Assembly: GCF_900996245.1 (NCBI RefSeq)
Contig: NZ_CAAJGK010000052.1
Coordinates: forward strand, 310,001-374,000
Direction: 5' to 3'
Source of the DNA: Paraburkholderia sp. BCC1886
Lineage (GTDB): Bacteria > Pseudomonadota > Gammaproteobacteria > Burkholderiales > Burkholderiaceae
DNA: 64,000 bases
In this document: positions 25,442-34,330 of the stretch, in pieces
Position numbering within the stretch: position 1 is the first letter of the stretch
How the letters are laid out: each line of letters opens with the position of its first letter
Made by a program: the position numbers and the translations under genes
Notes under the pieces: generated by a model
Told to the model about the DNA's origin: nothing
Databases searched by the model: none
The model's input: the letters and a program-made list of their open reading frames with translations, nothing else

Positions 25442-26596
25442 TCAGATCGCGCACAAACGCCGCGCGCCTTCGATCAGGGTCGCGTCGTCCTTGGAAAAAC
25501 TCAGGCGGATCAAACCGGAATCCGTGCCGTCGGTATAGAACGCCGACAGCGGAATCGTCGCCACGCGCGCGTCGCGAATCAGGCGCAGCACGAAGTCGCT
25601 ATCGCTTTCATCGGAGAAGCCGCGAAAGCGCGCGAGCATGAAAAAGCTGCCTTCGCTCGGCAGCAATTCGAAGCGCGAACCGGCCAATGCTTCGGCCAGC
25701 AGATCGCGCTTTCTCTGATAGAACGCGGAGAGGCCGAGATAACTGTCGCGATTCGCCAAGGCATCGACGAACGCGTATTGCATCGGCGTATCGGCGGAAA
25801 ACACCATGAACTGGTGGACCTTGCGAATCTCGTTCATCAATTCGGCCGGCGCGAGACAGTAGCCGATGCGCCATCCGGTCACGTGATACGACTTGCCGAA
25901 CGACGAGACGATCACGCTGCGCTCCGCGAGTTCGGCGTCGCACGCCATGCTTTGATGTTTTGCGCCGTCGAACACCACGTGTTCGTAGACTTCATCCGCG
26001 AGAATCACGATGTCCGTGTTGCGCGTCAGCGCTTTGAGGCGCGCGACGTCGGTTTCGCTGAAAACGGTGGCGGTGGGATTGTGCGGCGTGTTGACGATGA
26101 TCATGCGGGTCTTCGGCGTGATGGCCGCGGCCACCTCGTCCCAGTTCACCCGAAAATCCGTCAGCGACAGTTTGATGGCGACCGGCGTCGCGCCCTGCAG
26201 CCGGACGATCGGCCCATAACTATCGAACGACGGCTCGAAGTAGATCACTTCGTCGCCGGGATGCACGAGCGCGCTGATCGTCGAATACAGCCCTTCGCTT
26301 GCGCTGGCAATGACGGTCACTTCGGTAACCGGATCGTAATGCACGCCGTACAGTGTCGCGACCTTGTCGGCGAGCGCTTCGCGCAGTGTGGCGATGCCCG
26401 CCATCGGCGCGTACTGGTTGTGGCCGGCGCGCATCGCATCGGCGACACCGTCGACCAGCTTCGGGTCCGGCGCGAAATTCGGTGCGCCTTGCGACAGATT
26501 CAACGCGTCGTGCTGTGCCGCCAGTTGGCCGATCACGGTAAAAATCGTCGTGCCCACGTCGGGCAATTTCGAGCGGGCTTGCATGGCGCTCTGCAT
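25442..26596 (-). CDS. pyridoxal-phosphate aminotransferase, methionine aminotransferase YbdL-like
   Basis: A 384-residue fold-I class I/II aminotransferase. LSQGAPNFAPDP near residues 33-44, YAPMAGIATLREALA, NTPHNPTATVF near 170-180, ILADEVYEHVVFD near 200 and the PLP lysine in VSSFGKSYHVTGWRIGY near 232-248 are all visible. The best match is the YbdL/kynurenine-glutamine transaminase group, using methionine, kynurenine or other large neutral amino acids. AGGAGAA lies before the chosen ATG, so the 20-codon longer frame upstream is not used. Confidence 0.88.
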   Translation of the reverse strand: MQSAMQARSKLPDVGTTIFTVIGQLAAQHDALNLSQGAPNFAPDPKLVDGVADAMRAGHNQYAPMAGIATLREALADKVATLYGVHYDPVTEVTVIASASEGLYSTISALVHPGDEVIYFEPSFDSYGPIVRLQGATPVAIKLSLTDFRVNWDEVAAAITPKTRMIIVNTPHNPTATVFSETDVARLKALTRNTDIVILADEVYEHVVFDGAKHQSMACDAELAERSVIVSSFGKSYHVTGWRIGYCLAPAELMNEIRKVHQFMVFSADTPMQYAFVDALANRDSYLGLSAFYQRKRDLLAEALAGSRFELLPSEGSFFMLARFRGFSDESDSDFVLRLIRDARVATIPLSAFYTDGTDSGLIRLSFSKDDATLIEGARRLCAI

Positions 26597-26686
26597 GAGG
26601 CTTCTCCTGACTCCATCCGGTTGGGGGAGATTAGGCATTAGCCAATGAACCGTCACAATCGAATCTTTGTCATGCGCGGCATGCGT

Positions 26687-26742
26687 TTACGTCATGACGG
26701 GTTTCCACGAAGCTCGTGGAAACCCGTCCAGGTATGACGTAA
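26687..26742. repeat. long imperfect hairpin (two-part inverted repeat)
   Basis: A 15-bp perfect stem (26696-26710 with 26714-26728, loop AGC) is flanked by a second 9-bp complementary pair TTACGTCAT (26687-26695) and ATGACGTAA (26734-26742), with a 5-base bulge on one side. It lies between dbpA and the aminotransferase gene. No T-run follows on the minus strand, so a role as terminator, RNA stabiliser or dispersed repeat remains open. Confidence 0.8.
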
Positions 26743-26785
26743 TGTGATGCTCGCCTGCTTACGCGGCGAGCCAGACATGCAAGGC

Positions 26786-28198
26786 TCAGTGCCCGATCAG
26801 ATCGTCCATCAAGCGGACTTTGACCTTCTTGCCCTTCACCTTGCCGGCGCTGAGCTTGCGCACGGCTTCACGCGCGATGCTGCGCTCCACTGCCACGTAG
26901 GTCGACATCTCGGTCACGTTGATCTTGCCGATCTGCGAGCCGGCGAAGCCCGCGTCGCCGGTCAGCGCACCGAGCACGTCGCCCGGCCGGATCTTTTCCT
27001 TGCGGCCGCCGAGAATCTGCAGCGTTTCCATCGGCGGCAACAGCGGCTCGTTGCTTTCGGTTTTCAGCTCCGACAGCTTGTGCCATTCGACATCGCGCTT
27101 CTGCGCCTGCTCGAGACTGCCGACGCGGCCCATCTCGTTCATGCTGGCGAGGCTCAGCGCCCAGCCTTCCTGATCGGCGCGACCGGTCCGGCCGATGCGG
27201 TGCACGTGCACTTCCGGATCCGGCGTCACGTCGACGTTGATCACGGCTTCCAGTTGCGCGATGTCGAGGCCGCGCGCGGCGACGTCGGTGGCCACCAGCA
27301 CCGAGCAGCTGCGGTTCGCGAACTGGATCAGCACCTGATCGCGTTCGCGCTGATCGAGTTCGCCGTGCAGCGCGAGCGCATGAAATCCTTGCGCGCGCAA
27401 CACGTCGAGCAGATCGCGGCATTGCTGTTTGGTATTGCAGAACGCCAGCGTGCTCACTGGGCGGTAGTGGTTCAACAATTGGCCGACCGCGTGCAGACGC
27501 TCGTTTTCGGTCACTTCATAAAAGCGCTGACGGATTTTCGTGTTGTCGTGCCGCTCGGCGAGCTTCACTTCCTTGGGATTGCGCAGGAACTGCTGGCTCA
27601 GCTTGACGATGCCTTCGGGGTACGTCGCCGAGAACAGCAACGTCTGGCGCTCTTTCGGGCATTGACGGACGACGGTTGCGATGTCGTCGAAGAAACCCAT
27701 GTCGAGCATGCGGTCGGCTTCGTCGAGCACCAGCGTGTTGAGCGACTGCAGCGGCAGGCTGCCGCGCTCGAGGTGATCCATGATGCGCCCGGGCGTGCCG
27801 ACCACGATATGCGCGCCGTGTTCGAGGCTGGCGGTTTGCGGACGCATCGGCGCGCCGCCGCATAAGGTCAGGACCTTCACGTTTTCTTCGGCGCGCGCGA
27901 GGCGGCGGATTTCCTGCGTGACCTGATCGGCGAGTTCGCGCGTCGGGCACAGCACCATCGCCTGCACGGCGAAGTTGCGCACGTCGAGGCGGTTGAGCAG
28001 CGCCAGCGAAAACGCGGCGGTTTTGCCGCTGCCGGTTTTCGCCTGGGCGATCAGGTCGTTGCCGGCCAGCGCGATCGGCAGGCTGGCGGCCTGGATCGGC
28101 GTCATCTCGAGATAACCGAGCTGCGTCAGATTGGCGAGCGTGGCGGGCGGCAGCGGAAGCTGGCTGAACGACGCGCCGGCTGAGGTGGGTGTGTTCAT
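26786..28198 (-). CDS. dbpA: ATP-dependent RNA helicase DbpA
   Basis: A 470-residue DEAD-box helicase. Q-motif region LGYLEMTPIQAASLP, motif I AKTGSGKT (about 53-60), PTRELA, GTPGR, motif II VLDEADRMLDMGF (about 157-169), motif III SAT, then VLVATDVAARGLD and HRIGRTGRADQ. The C-terminal 75 residues (GDVLGALTGDAGFAGSQIGKINVTEMSTYVAVE) are the DbpA RNA-binding domain that recognises hairpin 92 of 23S rRNA, separating it from RhlE-type helicases. It acts in 50S subunit assembly. Confidence 0.95.
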   Translation of the reverse strand: MNTPTSAGASFSQLPLPPATLANLTQLGYLEMTPIQAASLPIALAGNDLIAQAKTGSGKTAAFSLALLNRLDVRNFAVQAMVLCPTRELADQVTQEIRRLARAEENVKVLTLCGGAPMRPQTASLEHGAHIVVGTPGRIMDHLERGSLPLQSLNTLVLDEADRMLDMGFFDDIATVVRQCPKERQTLLFSATYPEGIVKLSQQFLRNPKEVKLAERHDNTKIRQRFYEVTENERLHAVGQLLNHYRPVSTLAFCNTKQQCRDLLDVLRAQGFHALALHGELDQRERDQVLIQFANRSCSVLVATDVAARGLDIAQLEAVINVDVTPDPEVHVHRIGRTGRADQEGWALSLASMNEMGRVGSLEQAQKRDVEWHKLSELKTESNEPLLPPMETLQILGGRKEKIRPGDVLGALTGDAGFAGSQIGKINVTEMSTYVAVERSIAREAVRKLSAGKVKGKKVKVRLMDDLIGH

Positions 28199-28251
28199 GT
28201 GGGGTGACTCGGTGTCGGCAAATGCGTACTAAGAGCGGGCGGAAAGCCGGA

Positions 28252-28452
28252 TTATTCGGCCATGGGACCGGCGGCAGGCCGGCCTTCGATCTGCTCGTAC
28301 AGCACCGAGCCGTCGTCGCCGTCGAAACGTTCGACGTAATTGCGCGCACCGCACATCGGGCAACGGAACAGGAGCCCTTGGCCCTCGTTCTTGATGACGA
28401 CGTCCGACTGTTCCCACTGCGCTTCGCAGGACTGGTTTCTACAGGTAAACAC
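28252..28452 (-). CDS. small zinc-ribbon protein
   Basis: A 66-residue protein with two Cys pairs, C4-x4-C9 and C31-x2-C34 (CPMCGARNYVERF), a rubredoxin-like or zinc-ribbon knuckle, followed by an acidic tail. I choose a GTG start because GGAGAA lies 6 bases upstream and the protein then starts directly at the first Cys knuckle; an ATG 39 bp further upstream is the alternative. Function is unknown. It lies 53 bp upstream of dbpA in the same direction. Confidence 0.75.
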   Translation of the reverse strand: MFTCRNQSCEAQWEQSDVVIKNEGQGLLFRCPMCGARNYVERFDGDDGSVLYEQIEGRPAAGPMAE

Positions 28453-28506
28453 GTTGATTCTCCAACTGGATTCGATGTCGCTCTCGGTCACGACGGATGC
28501 GGCGCG

Positions 28507-28938
28507 TCAGCCCAGATGCGTATGCCGCGCGCGCGTGATGCCGACGTCCATTTCATTGAGGCCCTGCACGATGCCGCAATCTTCCACGGCCTGTTCGCCG
28601 TGGCATTGCTCACGCAAAGTCGTGAGTTGCGCTTTCAACTGCATCAGTTCTTCGATACGCGTGTCGACGTGGGCGATGTGCTCGTCGATCAGGGTATTGA
28701 TGCCGCCGCAGCCTTCCGCCGGCGCGTCCGTCAGACGCAGCAACGCGCGGATTTCGTCGTGCGTCATGTCGAGCGCGCGGCAGTTCCGGATGAAACGCAG
28801 GCGTTCGACGTGCTTCGCGGTGTAACTGCGGTAATTGGCTTCGGTGCGCTCCGCTTCGGGCAGAAGACCTTCTTTTTCGTAGAAGCGGATGGTTTCGGTC
28901 GTGCAATGGGCGATTTTCGCGAGTTCGCCGATTTTCAT
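28507..28938 (-). CDS. cadR: MerR-family metal-responsive regulator, CadR/PbrR-like
   Basis: A 143-residue MerR protein. Winged helix MKIGELAKIAHCTTETIRFYEKEGLL at the N-terminus, then the dimerisation helix 80-110. Metal-binding Cys are at 53, 77, 112 and 121, matching the Cys-77/112/119-type arrangement of Cd(II)/Pb(II) sensors. It is divergent from a P-type metal ATPase gene with a MerR operator between them, and it should twist that promoter into activity on Cd, Pb or Zn binding. I start at MKIGEL, not at the 27-codon upstream extension which covers the operator. Confidence 0.93.
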   Translation of the reverse strand: MKIGELAKIAHCTTETIRFYEKEGLLPEAERTEANYRSYTAKHVERLRFIRNCRALDMTHDEIRALLRLTDAPAEGCGGINTLIDEHIAHVDTRIEELMQLKAQLTTLREQCHGEQAVEDCGIVQGLNEMDVGITRARHTHLG

Positions 28939-28958
28939 GGACCCTCCGGATAGCGGCC

Positions 28959-28989
28959 TTGACCTTGTAGTGGCTTCAAGGTGTCTACT
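28959..28989 (+). promoter_or_regulatory. MerR-type promoter/operator of the metal ATPase gene
   Basis: -35 TTGACC (28959-28964) and -10 TCTACT (28984-28989) are separated by 19 bp, the over-long spacer characteristic of MerR-regulated promoters. The spacer carries the dyad ACCTTG-N9-CAAGGT (28962-28982), close to known CadR/PbrR operators. Confidence 0.85.
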
Positions 28990-29017
28990 AGACCACAAAT
29001 CGTCCCAGGAAGCCACC

Positions 29018-31318
29018 ATGCGTTATCGACAGTCAGCCGCAAGCGCTCGTACGGAATCCGCGAAAGTCTTTACCCGCGGGCATGACGAGGCGAAGTCGGG
29101 GTGTTGCGGACATGCGCACGACCATGAGCATCATGGGCACGGCCACGATCACGGTGCAGCAGTTCCGCCCGCGACGCCGTTGCCGCGCTCCGAAGCCGTC
29201 GGCGACGACGTGCGCACCGCCATCCGCATCATGCAAATGGATTGTCCGACCGAAGAAGCCTTGATCCGCAAGGCGTTCAGCCGCATGCCGGCCGTGCGCA
29301 GCATGGAATTCAACCTGATGCAGCGCGTGCTGACCGTGGTGCACGCGCCCGATGCGCTCGATGCCGTGCTGGCCGCGTTGCGCTCGCTCGATTTCACGCC
29401 CGAAGTGGCCAGCGCGGGTGCGCCTACGGTTCCTGAGACGCCCGCCAAACCCTGGTGGCCGGTAGCGCTCGCCGGGATCGTCGCGGCGGGCTCAGAGGCC
29501 GCCAGCTGGCTCGGCGCGCCCGGCTGGCTATCCGCGGCACTCGCGCTTCTCGCCATCGCCTCCTGCGGCCTTGGCACCTACCGCAAAGGCTGGCTGGCGA
29601 TCCGCCATCTCAACCTGAACATCAATGCGTTGATGAGCATTGCCGTCACCGGCGCCCTGCTGCTCGGCCAGTGGCCAGAAGCGGCGATGGTCATGGTGCT
29701 GTTCACGGTGGCGGAGCTGATCGAGGCGAAGTCGCTCGACCGGGCGCGCAATGCGATTCAGGCGCTGATGCGTCTCACCCCCGACGAAGCGAGCGTTCAG
29801 CAGGCGGATGGCAGATGGCAGCAGGTCGCGCTCGACAGCATTGCGCCCGGCGCGCTGGTGCGGGTCAAGCCGGGCGAGCGGATCGCGCTCGACGGCGAAG
29901 TCGCCGCGGGCCGCTCCAGCGTGGATCAGGCGCCGATTACCGGGGAAAGTCTGCCGGTCGAGAAGCAGGCGGGCGACGCGGTGTTCGCCGGCACGATCAA
30001 CCAGGCCGGCTCGCTGGACTATCGCGTCACCGCCGCGGCCGGCGACACGACACTGGCGCGCATCGTTCGCGCGGTCGAACAGGCGCAGGGCGCGAAAGCG
30101 CCAACCCAACGTTTCGTCGATCGCTTCGCCCGGGTTTATACGCCGGTAGTGTTCGTCGTCGCGCTGCTGGTGGCGGTGTTGCCACCGTTGCTGCTGGGCG
30201 GCGCCTGGCACGAGTGGGTGTACAAGGCGCTCGTCATGCTGGTGATCGCGTGCCCTTGCGCGCTGGTGATCTCGACGCCGGTCACGATCGTCAGCGGGCT
30301 GGCGGCGGCGGCCCGCAAGGGGATTCTGGTCAAGGGCGGCGTCTATCTGGAGCAAGGCCGCAAGCTGACGCGGCTCGCCGTCGATAAAACCGGCACCGTG
30401 ACGCACGGCAAGCCGGTGCAGACCGGTTTCGATGTGTTTGCCGATGCGGCCGGCGATGCCGACGCCAACATCGCCCAGCGTTACAGGGCACTTGCCGCCG
30501 GTCTTGCCGGGCGTTCGGATCATCCGGTTTCGATGGCGATTGCAGACGCGGCGAAGACCGATCGCATCGCCGAACTCCACGTGGATGCGTTCGAAGCACT
30601 GGCGGGACGCGGTGTGCGCGGCGACATCGACGGGATCGGGTATTGGCTCGGCAATCAACGGCTCATCGAGGAACGCGGGCTCGGTTCGCCAGCGCTCGAA
30701 GCGCGGCTCGACAAGCTGGAGCGCGAGGGCCGCAGCATCGTGATGCTCGCAAACGCCGAACGTGTGCTGGCGCTTTTCGCGGTCGCCGATACGGTGAAGG
30801 AGACGAGCCGCGCCGCCATCGCCGAATTGCGGCGCCTCGGCGTGCAGACCACGATGCTGTCCGGCGACAACCCGCACACCGCCGCGGCGATCGCACAGCA
30901 GGTCGGGATCGACGACGCACGCGGCAATCAGTTGCCCGAGGACAAACTCGATGCCGTCGCGCAGTGGGCCGAAAGCGGCGTGACGGTCGGCATGGTGGGC
31001 GACGGCATCAACGACGCACCCGCTCTCGCGCGCGCCGATATCGGCTTCGCGATGGGCGCAATGGGCACCGACACCGCAATCGAAACCGCCGATGTCGCGC
31101 TAATGGACGACGACTTGCGCAAGATCGCGCATTTCATCCGGCTCTCGAAAGCGACGCATGCCGTGCTGGTGCAGAACATCGCGCTCGCGCTGGGGATCAA
31201 GAGCGTGTTTCTGGTGCTTACGGTGCTGGGGCTCGGCACGATGTGGATGGCGGTGTTCGCCGATGTCGGGGCAAGCTTGCTGGTCGTCGGTAATGGATTG
31301 CGGCTGTTGCGTAAATAG
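29018..31318 (+). CDS. cadA: heavy-metal-translocating P1B-type ATPase (Cd/Zn/Pb exporter)
   Basis: A 766-residue P-type ATPase. The N-terminus has a His/Cys-rich metal tail (SGCCGHAHDHEHHGHGHDHG, about residues 27-46) followed by an HMA-like domain with MDCPTEEALI near 73-82. Then come membrane helices, the phosphatase loop TGESLP near 308, the transmembrane CPC metal site (ACPCALVIS near 411), the phosphorylation site DKTGTVTHG near 455 and GDGINDAPAL near 661. CPC with HMA MDC points to Zn/Cd/Pb export rather than Cu. Start chosen after AGGAAG; an in-frame extension upstream overlaps the promoter. It is controlled by the divergent CadR-like gene. Confidence 0.94.
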   Translation: MRYRQSAASARTESAKVFTRGHDEAKSGCCGHAHDHEHHGHGHDHGAAVPPATPLPRSEAVGDDVRTAIRIMQMDCPTEEALIRKAFSRMPAVRSMEFNLMQRVLTVVHAPDALDAVLAALRSLDFTPEVASAGAPTVPETPAKPWWPVALAGIVAAGSEAASWLGAPGWLSAALALLAIASCGLGTYRKGWLAIRHLNLNINALMSIAVTGALLLGQWPEAAMVMVLFTVAELIEAKSLDRARNAIQALMRLTPDEASVQQADGRWQQVALDSIAPGALVRVKPGERIALDGEVAAGRSSVDQAPITGESLPVEKQAGDAVFAGTINQAGSLDYRVTAAAGDTTLARIVRAVEQAQGAKAPTQRFVDRFARVYTPVVFVVALLVAVLPPLLLGGAWHEWVYKALVMLVIACPCALVISTPVTIVSGLAAAARKGILVKGGVYLEQGRKLTRLAVDKTGTVTHGKPVQTGFDVFADAAGDADANIAQRYRALAAGLAGRSDHPVSMAIADAAKTDRIAELHVDAFEALAGRGVRGDIDGIGYWLGNQRLIEERGLGSPALEARLDKLEREGRSIVMLANAERVLALFAVADTVKETSRAAIAELRRLGVQTTMLSGDNPHTAAAIAQQVGIDDARGNQLPEDKLDAVAQWAESGVTVGMVGDGINDAPALARADIGFAMGAMGTDTAIETADVALMDDDLRKIAHFIRLSKATHAVLVQNIALALGIKSVFLVLTVLGLGTMWMAVFADVGASLLVVGNGLRLLRK

Positions 31319-31342
31319 GCGGCGATTCGCGCGGCGGTAGCG

Positions 31343-32407
31343 CTAATGCTTCAACGACGCTTGCACCGTCAACCGCTCACCGCCAGACGCTGACTTCAAC
31401 GTATCGGAAGGCCGCACGCCGAACAGCTTGCGGTAATCCGTCGCGAACTGGCTGAGATGCCAGAAACCCCAGGCGGCCGCGACGTCCTGCACGGACCGCG
31501 CCGAGGCTGCCGAAGCCGCCGAAGCCGCAATCAGATCGCGCCGCGCGCCGTTCAGCCGGATGGCGCGCAGATAAGTCGCCGGCGCCATCTCCAGCACGTC
31601 CTGAAAGCAGTATTGCAACGTGCGGCGGCTGACGTGCAAGCGTTCGCACAACTCCGGCACGCCGACCGCGCGATCGCGGTGGACCAGCACATAGTCGCGT
31701 GCGTCCGACACGATCGATTGCCGACGCGCTCGCGCCGGCAACGCCGCAGGCTGCTCCGCCGACAGCGCGCCGACGTCGAACAGCGCCGCGAGCACCGACG
31801 CCTGCATATGGTTGCGCGCGACCGAAGACAGCGGCGTGCTACGCGCCGCGCCATCGTCGAGCAACCGGCGCAGCGACGTGCACAGCCGCTGCTTGCGCGC
31901 CGCGCCGATCGGCACCACCTGGGCATTCGGCAGGCGCCCGGCCAGTCCGACACGTTCCACGTCCGCCGCGTACCGGCGTAGCACCTCGCCTTTCACCACC
32001 ACCCCGAAAATCTCGAAACCCGCCGGCGTCAGCAGTTCGAACTCGATGCCGCCGGGCCGGAACGCGAGCGCGTCGCCCGGGATGACCTGCGCATCGATCC
32101 GGCCGATACCGCTCGCCGGGGTCGAAAAGGTCGGAATGCCGAACCAGTAAGCGTCTTTCTGAACCTCGCAGGTTTGCCGCAAAGTGTGACTCGTGGTCTC
32201 GACGAACAACTGCATGTGATCGAGGCTAAGCTCCGTCAGGCCGCCGACAAAGCGCCCAGCCGTGAGCTGGTCGTAGGTCTGATGCCAGCCGTCGAGGTTA
32301 CGCGCCTGCTCGTCGGCGTCGTGCGCGACGAGCGTCTGCACGCGGAAACTGGGCCGCGTCGTGAGCGTGGCGCCTGTCGAAGTGCCGCTGGACGTGTCGA
32401 TCGTCAT
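31343..32407 (-). CDS. AraC-family transcriptional regulator, EutR-like
   Basis: A 354-residue regulator with an N-terminal AraC_binding-2-like region and the C-terminal AraC helix-turn-helix pair from about 250 (AVGVPELCERLHVSRRTLQYCFQDVLEMAPATYLRAIRLNGAR, then VQDVAAAWGFWHLSQFATDYRKLFGVRPSDTL). The N-terminal half resembles EutR-type and related Burkholderia regulators. It is divergent from the ExaC-type aldehyde dehydrogenase and next to eutBC genes, so control by ethanolamine is likely. The start is uncertain: no good ribosome site precedes the chosen ATG and the frame is open 21 codons further. Confidence 0.85.
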   Translation of the reverse strand: MTIDTSSGTSTGATLTTRPSFRVQTLVAHDADEQARNLDGWHQTYDQLTAGRFVGGLTELSLDHMQLFVETTSHTLRQTCEVQKDAYWFGIPTFSTPASGIGRIDAQVIPGDALAFRPGGIEFELLTPAGFEIFGVVVKGEVLRRYAADVERVGLAGRLPNAQVVPIGAARKQRLCTSLRRLLDDGAARSTPLSSVARNHMQASVLAALFDVGALSAEQPAALPARARRQSIVSDARDYVLVHRDRAVGVPELCERLHVSRRTLQYCFQDVLEMAPATYLRAIRLNGARRDLIAASAASAASARSVQDVAAAWGFWHLSQFATDYRKLFGVRPSDTLKSASGGERLTVQASLKH

Positions 32408-32737
32408 ACGGGTTCTGTGCAAACGGAATAGAACGGAACGGAAGGCAATTCCCATGCCGATTACTTTCAATGCGTAATCGATCCCCTATTCCGTCTACCA
32501 ATGTCAAGGCCGCCGCGCCCGCTGTTCAGAGGATGAACACCATGCCGCGCACTGTTCACAATCACTACGCTGTACCGAACGCAGGCTGAACACGGCAACG
32601 CGGACGACCGGACGCAAGTGCCTGTCGCGTGGTGCACTGCTCACCAGCCCGGTGCATTGGCACACTTCTGGCTCAAGGGACACGCGGCCAGGCAGCCTAT
32701 TGAGCCGGATATAACCCACCATGTGAGGAGCACACAG
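32408..32737. other. 330-bp divergent regulatory region of the ethanolamine/acetaldehyde genes
   Basis: No gene is visible between the AraC-family regulator and the aldehyde dehydrogenase. It contains the possible sigma54 element listed separately and GAGGAG, the dehydrogenase ribosome site. Nothing else recognisable. Confidence 0.6.
32658..32672 (+). promoter_or_regulatory. possible sigma54 (-24/-12) promoter of the acetaldehyde dehydrogenase
   Basis: TGGCACACTTCTGGC has the invariant GG and GC separated by exactly 10 bp as sigma54 promoters require; the -12 part reads TGGC rather than TTGC. It is 66 bp before the start codon. ExaC/AcoD-type genes are often sigma54-dependent with an AcoR activator, but no such activator is encoded here. 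Confidence 0.35.
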
Positions 32738-34258
32738 ATGAATCACGCAGAAATGCAGTTTCTGACCACCGAATTTCCGTACAAAAAACAGTACGCGAAC
32801 TATATCGGCGGCCAATGGGTGGCGCCCGTAGGCGGCGAGTATTTCGACAACGTCTCGCCGATCACCGGCGAAGCCTTCACCTCCATCCCCCGTTCACGCG
32901 AAGCCGATATCGAACTCGCGCTGGACGCCGCCCACAAGGCCAAAGCCGCCTGGGGCAAAACGTCCACCACCGACCGCGCCAACATCCTCAATCGCATTGC
33001 CGACCGGATGGAAGCCAACCTGCAACGCATTGCGATTGCCGAAACCATCGACAACGGCAAGCCGCTACGCGAAACAATGGCCGCCGACATCCCGCTCGCA
33101 ATCGACCATTTCCGCTATTTCGCCGGCGCCGTGCGTGCCCAGGAAGGCGCGCTATCGCAGATCGACGACGACACCGTCGCCTATCACTTCCATGAACCCC
33201 TCGGCGTGGTCGGTCAGATCATCCCGTGGAATTTCCCGATTCTGATGGCGGTCTGGAAGCTCGCCCCCGCGCTCGCCGCCGGCAATTGCGTCGTGCTGAA
33301 ACCCGCCGAGCAAACGCCCGCCTCCATTCTCGTTCTGCTCGAACTGATTCACGATCTGTTGCCGCCCGGCGTGCTGAACGTCGTGAACGGCTTCGGTCTC
33401 GAAGCCGGCAAGCCGCTGGCCTCCAACAAACGCATCGCCAAGATCGCCTTCACCGGCGAAACCACCACCGGCCGTCTGATCATGCAGTACGCGAGTCAGA
33501 ATCTGATTCCCGTGACGCTGGAACTCGGCGGCAAGAGCCCGAACATCTTCTTCGCCGACGTGATGAACGAAGACGACAGTTTCTTCGACAAGGCGCTCGA
33601 AGGCTTCACGATGTTCGCGCTGAATCAGGGCGAAGTGTGTACCTGCCCGTCGCGTGTGCTGATCGACGAGAAGATTTACGACCGTTTCATGGAGCGCGCG
33701 CTGAAGCGTGTCGCCGCCATCACGCAAGGCCACCCGCTCGACACCAAGACGATGATCGGCGCGCAGGCCTCGCAGGAACAACTGGAAAAGATTCTCTCGT
33801 ACGTGGATCTCGGCAAACAGGAAGGCGCCGAATGCCTGATCGGCGGTGAACGCAATGCGCTCGACGGCGAACTGAGCAAGGGCTATTACGTGAAGCCGAC
33901 CGTGTTCCGCGGTCACAACAAGATGCGCATCTTCCAGGAGGAAATCTTCGGACCGGTGGTGTCGGTCACGACGTTCAAGAACGAGGACGAAGCGCTCGAA
34001 ATCGCCAACGACACGCTCTACGGTCTGGGCGCCGGCGTGTGGACGCGCGACGGCACGCGTGCCTATCGCTTCGGCCGGCAGATTCAGGCGGGCCGCGTGT
34101 GGACGAACTGCTACCACGCGTATCCGGCGCATGCGGCTTTCGGCGGCTACAAGCAATCGGGTATCGGCCGGGAAAATCACAAGATGATGCTCGACCATTA
34201 TCAGCAGACCAAGAACCTGCTGGTCAGCTATAGCGACAAGCCGCTCGGGTTCTTCTAA
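32738..34258 (+). CDS. exaC: NAD-dependent acetaldehyde dehydrogenase, ExaC/AcoD-like
   Basis: A 506-residue ALDH of the ExaC group. NFPILMAVWKLAPALAAGN near 166-184, FTGETTTGRLIM near 243-254, LELGGKSPNIFFADV near 265, and the catalytic Cys in ALNQGEVCTCPSR near 301. The C-terminus TKNLLVSYSDKPLGFF is characteristic of ExaC/AcoD. It oxidises acetaldehyde to acetate, the product of ethanolamine ammonia-lyase encoded by eutBC further right. GAGGAG precedes the ATG; the open frame upstream is not used. A DUF779 gene follows, a pairing common in this family. Confidence 0.93.
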   Translation: MNHAEMQFLTTEFPYKKQYANYIGGQWVAPVGGEYFDNVSPITGEAFTSIPRSREADIELALDAAHKAKAAWGKTSTTDRANILNRIADRMEANLQRIAIAETIDNGKPLRETMAADIPLAIDHFRYFAGAVRAQEGALSQIDDDTVAYHFHEPLGVVGQIIPWNFPILMAVWKLAPALAAGNCVVLKPAEQTPASILVLLELIHDLLPPGVLNVVNGFGLEAGKPLASNKRIAKIAFTGETTTGRLIMQYASQNLIPVTLELGGKSPNIFFADVMNEDDSFFDKALEGFTMFALNQGEVCTCPSRVLIDEKIYDRFMERALKRVAAITQGHPLDTKTMIGAQASQEQLEKILSYVDLGKQEGAECLIGGERNALDGELSKGYYVKPTVFRGHNKMRIFQEEIFGPVVSVTTFKNEDEALEIANDTLYGLGAGVWTRDGTRAYRFGRQIQAGRVWTNCYHAYPAHAAFGGYKQSGIGRENHKMMLDHYQQTKNLLVSYSDKPLGFF

Positions 34259-34284
34259 GCCGGATAGCGCTGTCATTTCCGTTC

Positions 34285-34316
34285 AAGCGGGCCGCCTCGA
34301 GCGGCTCGCTTTTTTT
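34285..34316 (+). terminator. rho-independent terminator after exaC
   Basis: AAGCGGGCCGC / GCGGCTCGCTT stem (one mismatched pair) with a 5-base loop and a run of T lies 26 bp after the stop. It ends only 14 bp before the DUF779 start, so it likely attenuates rather than fully separates the two genes. Confidence 0.75.
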
Positions 34317-34330
34317 CAGAGAGAACATCG

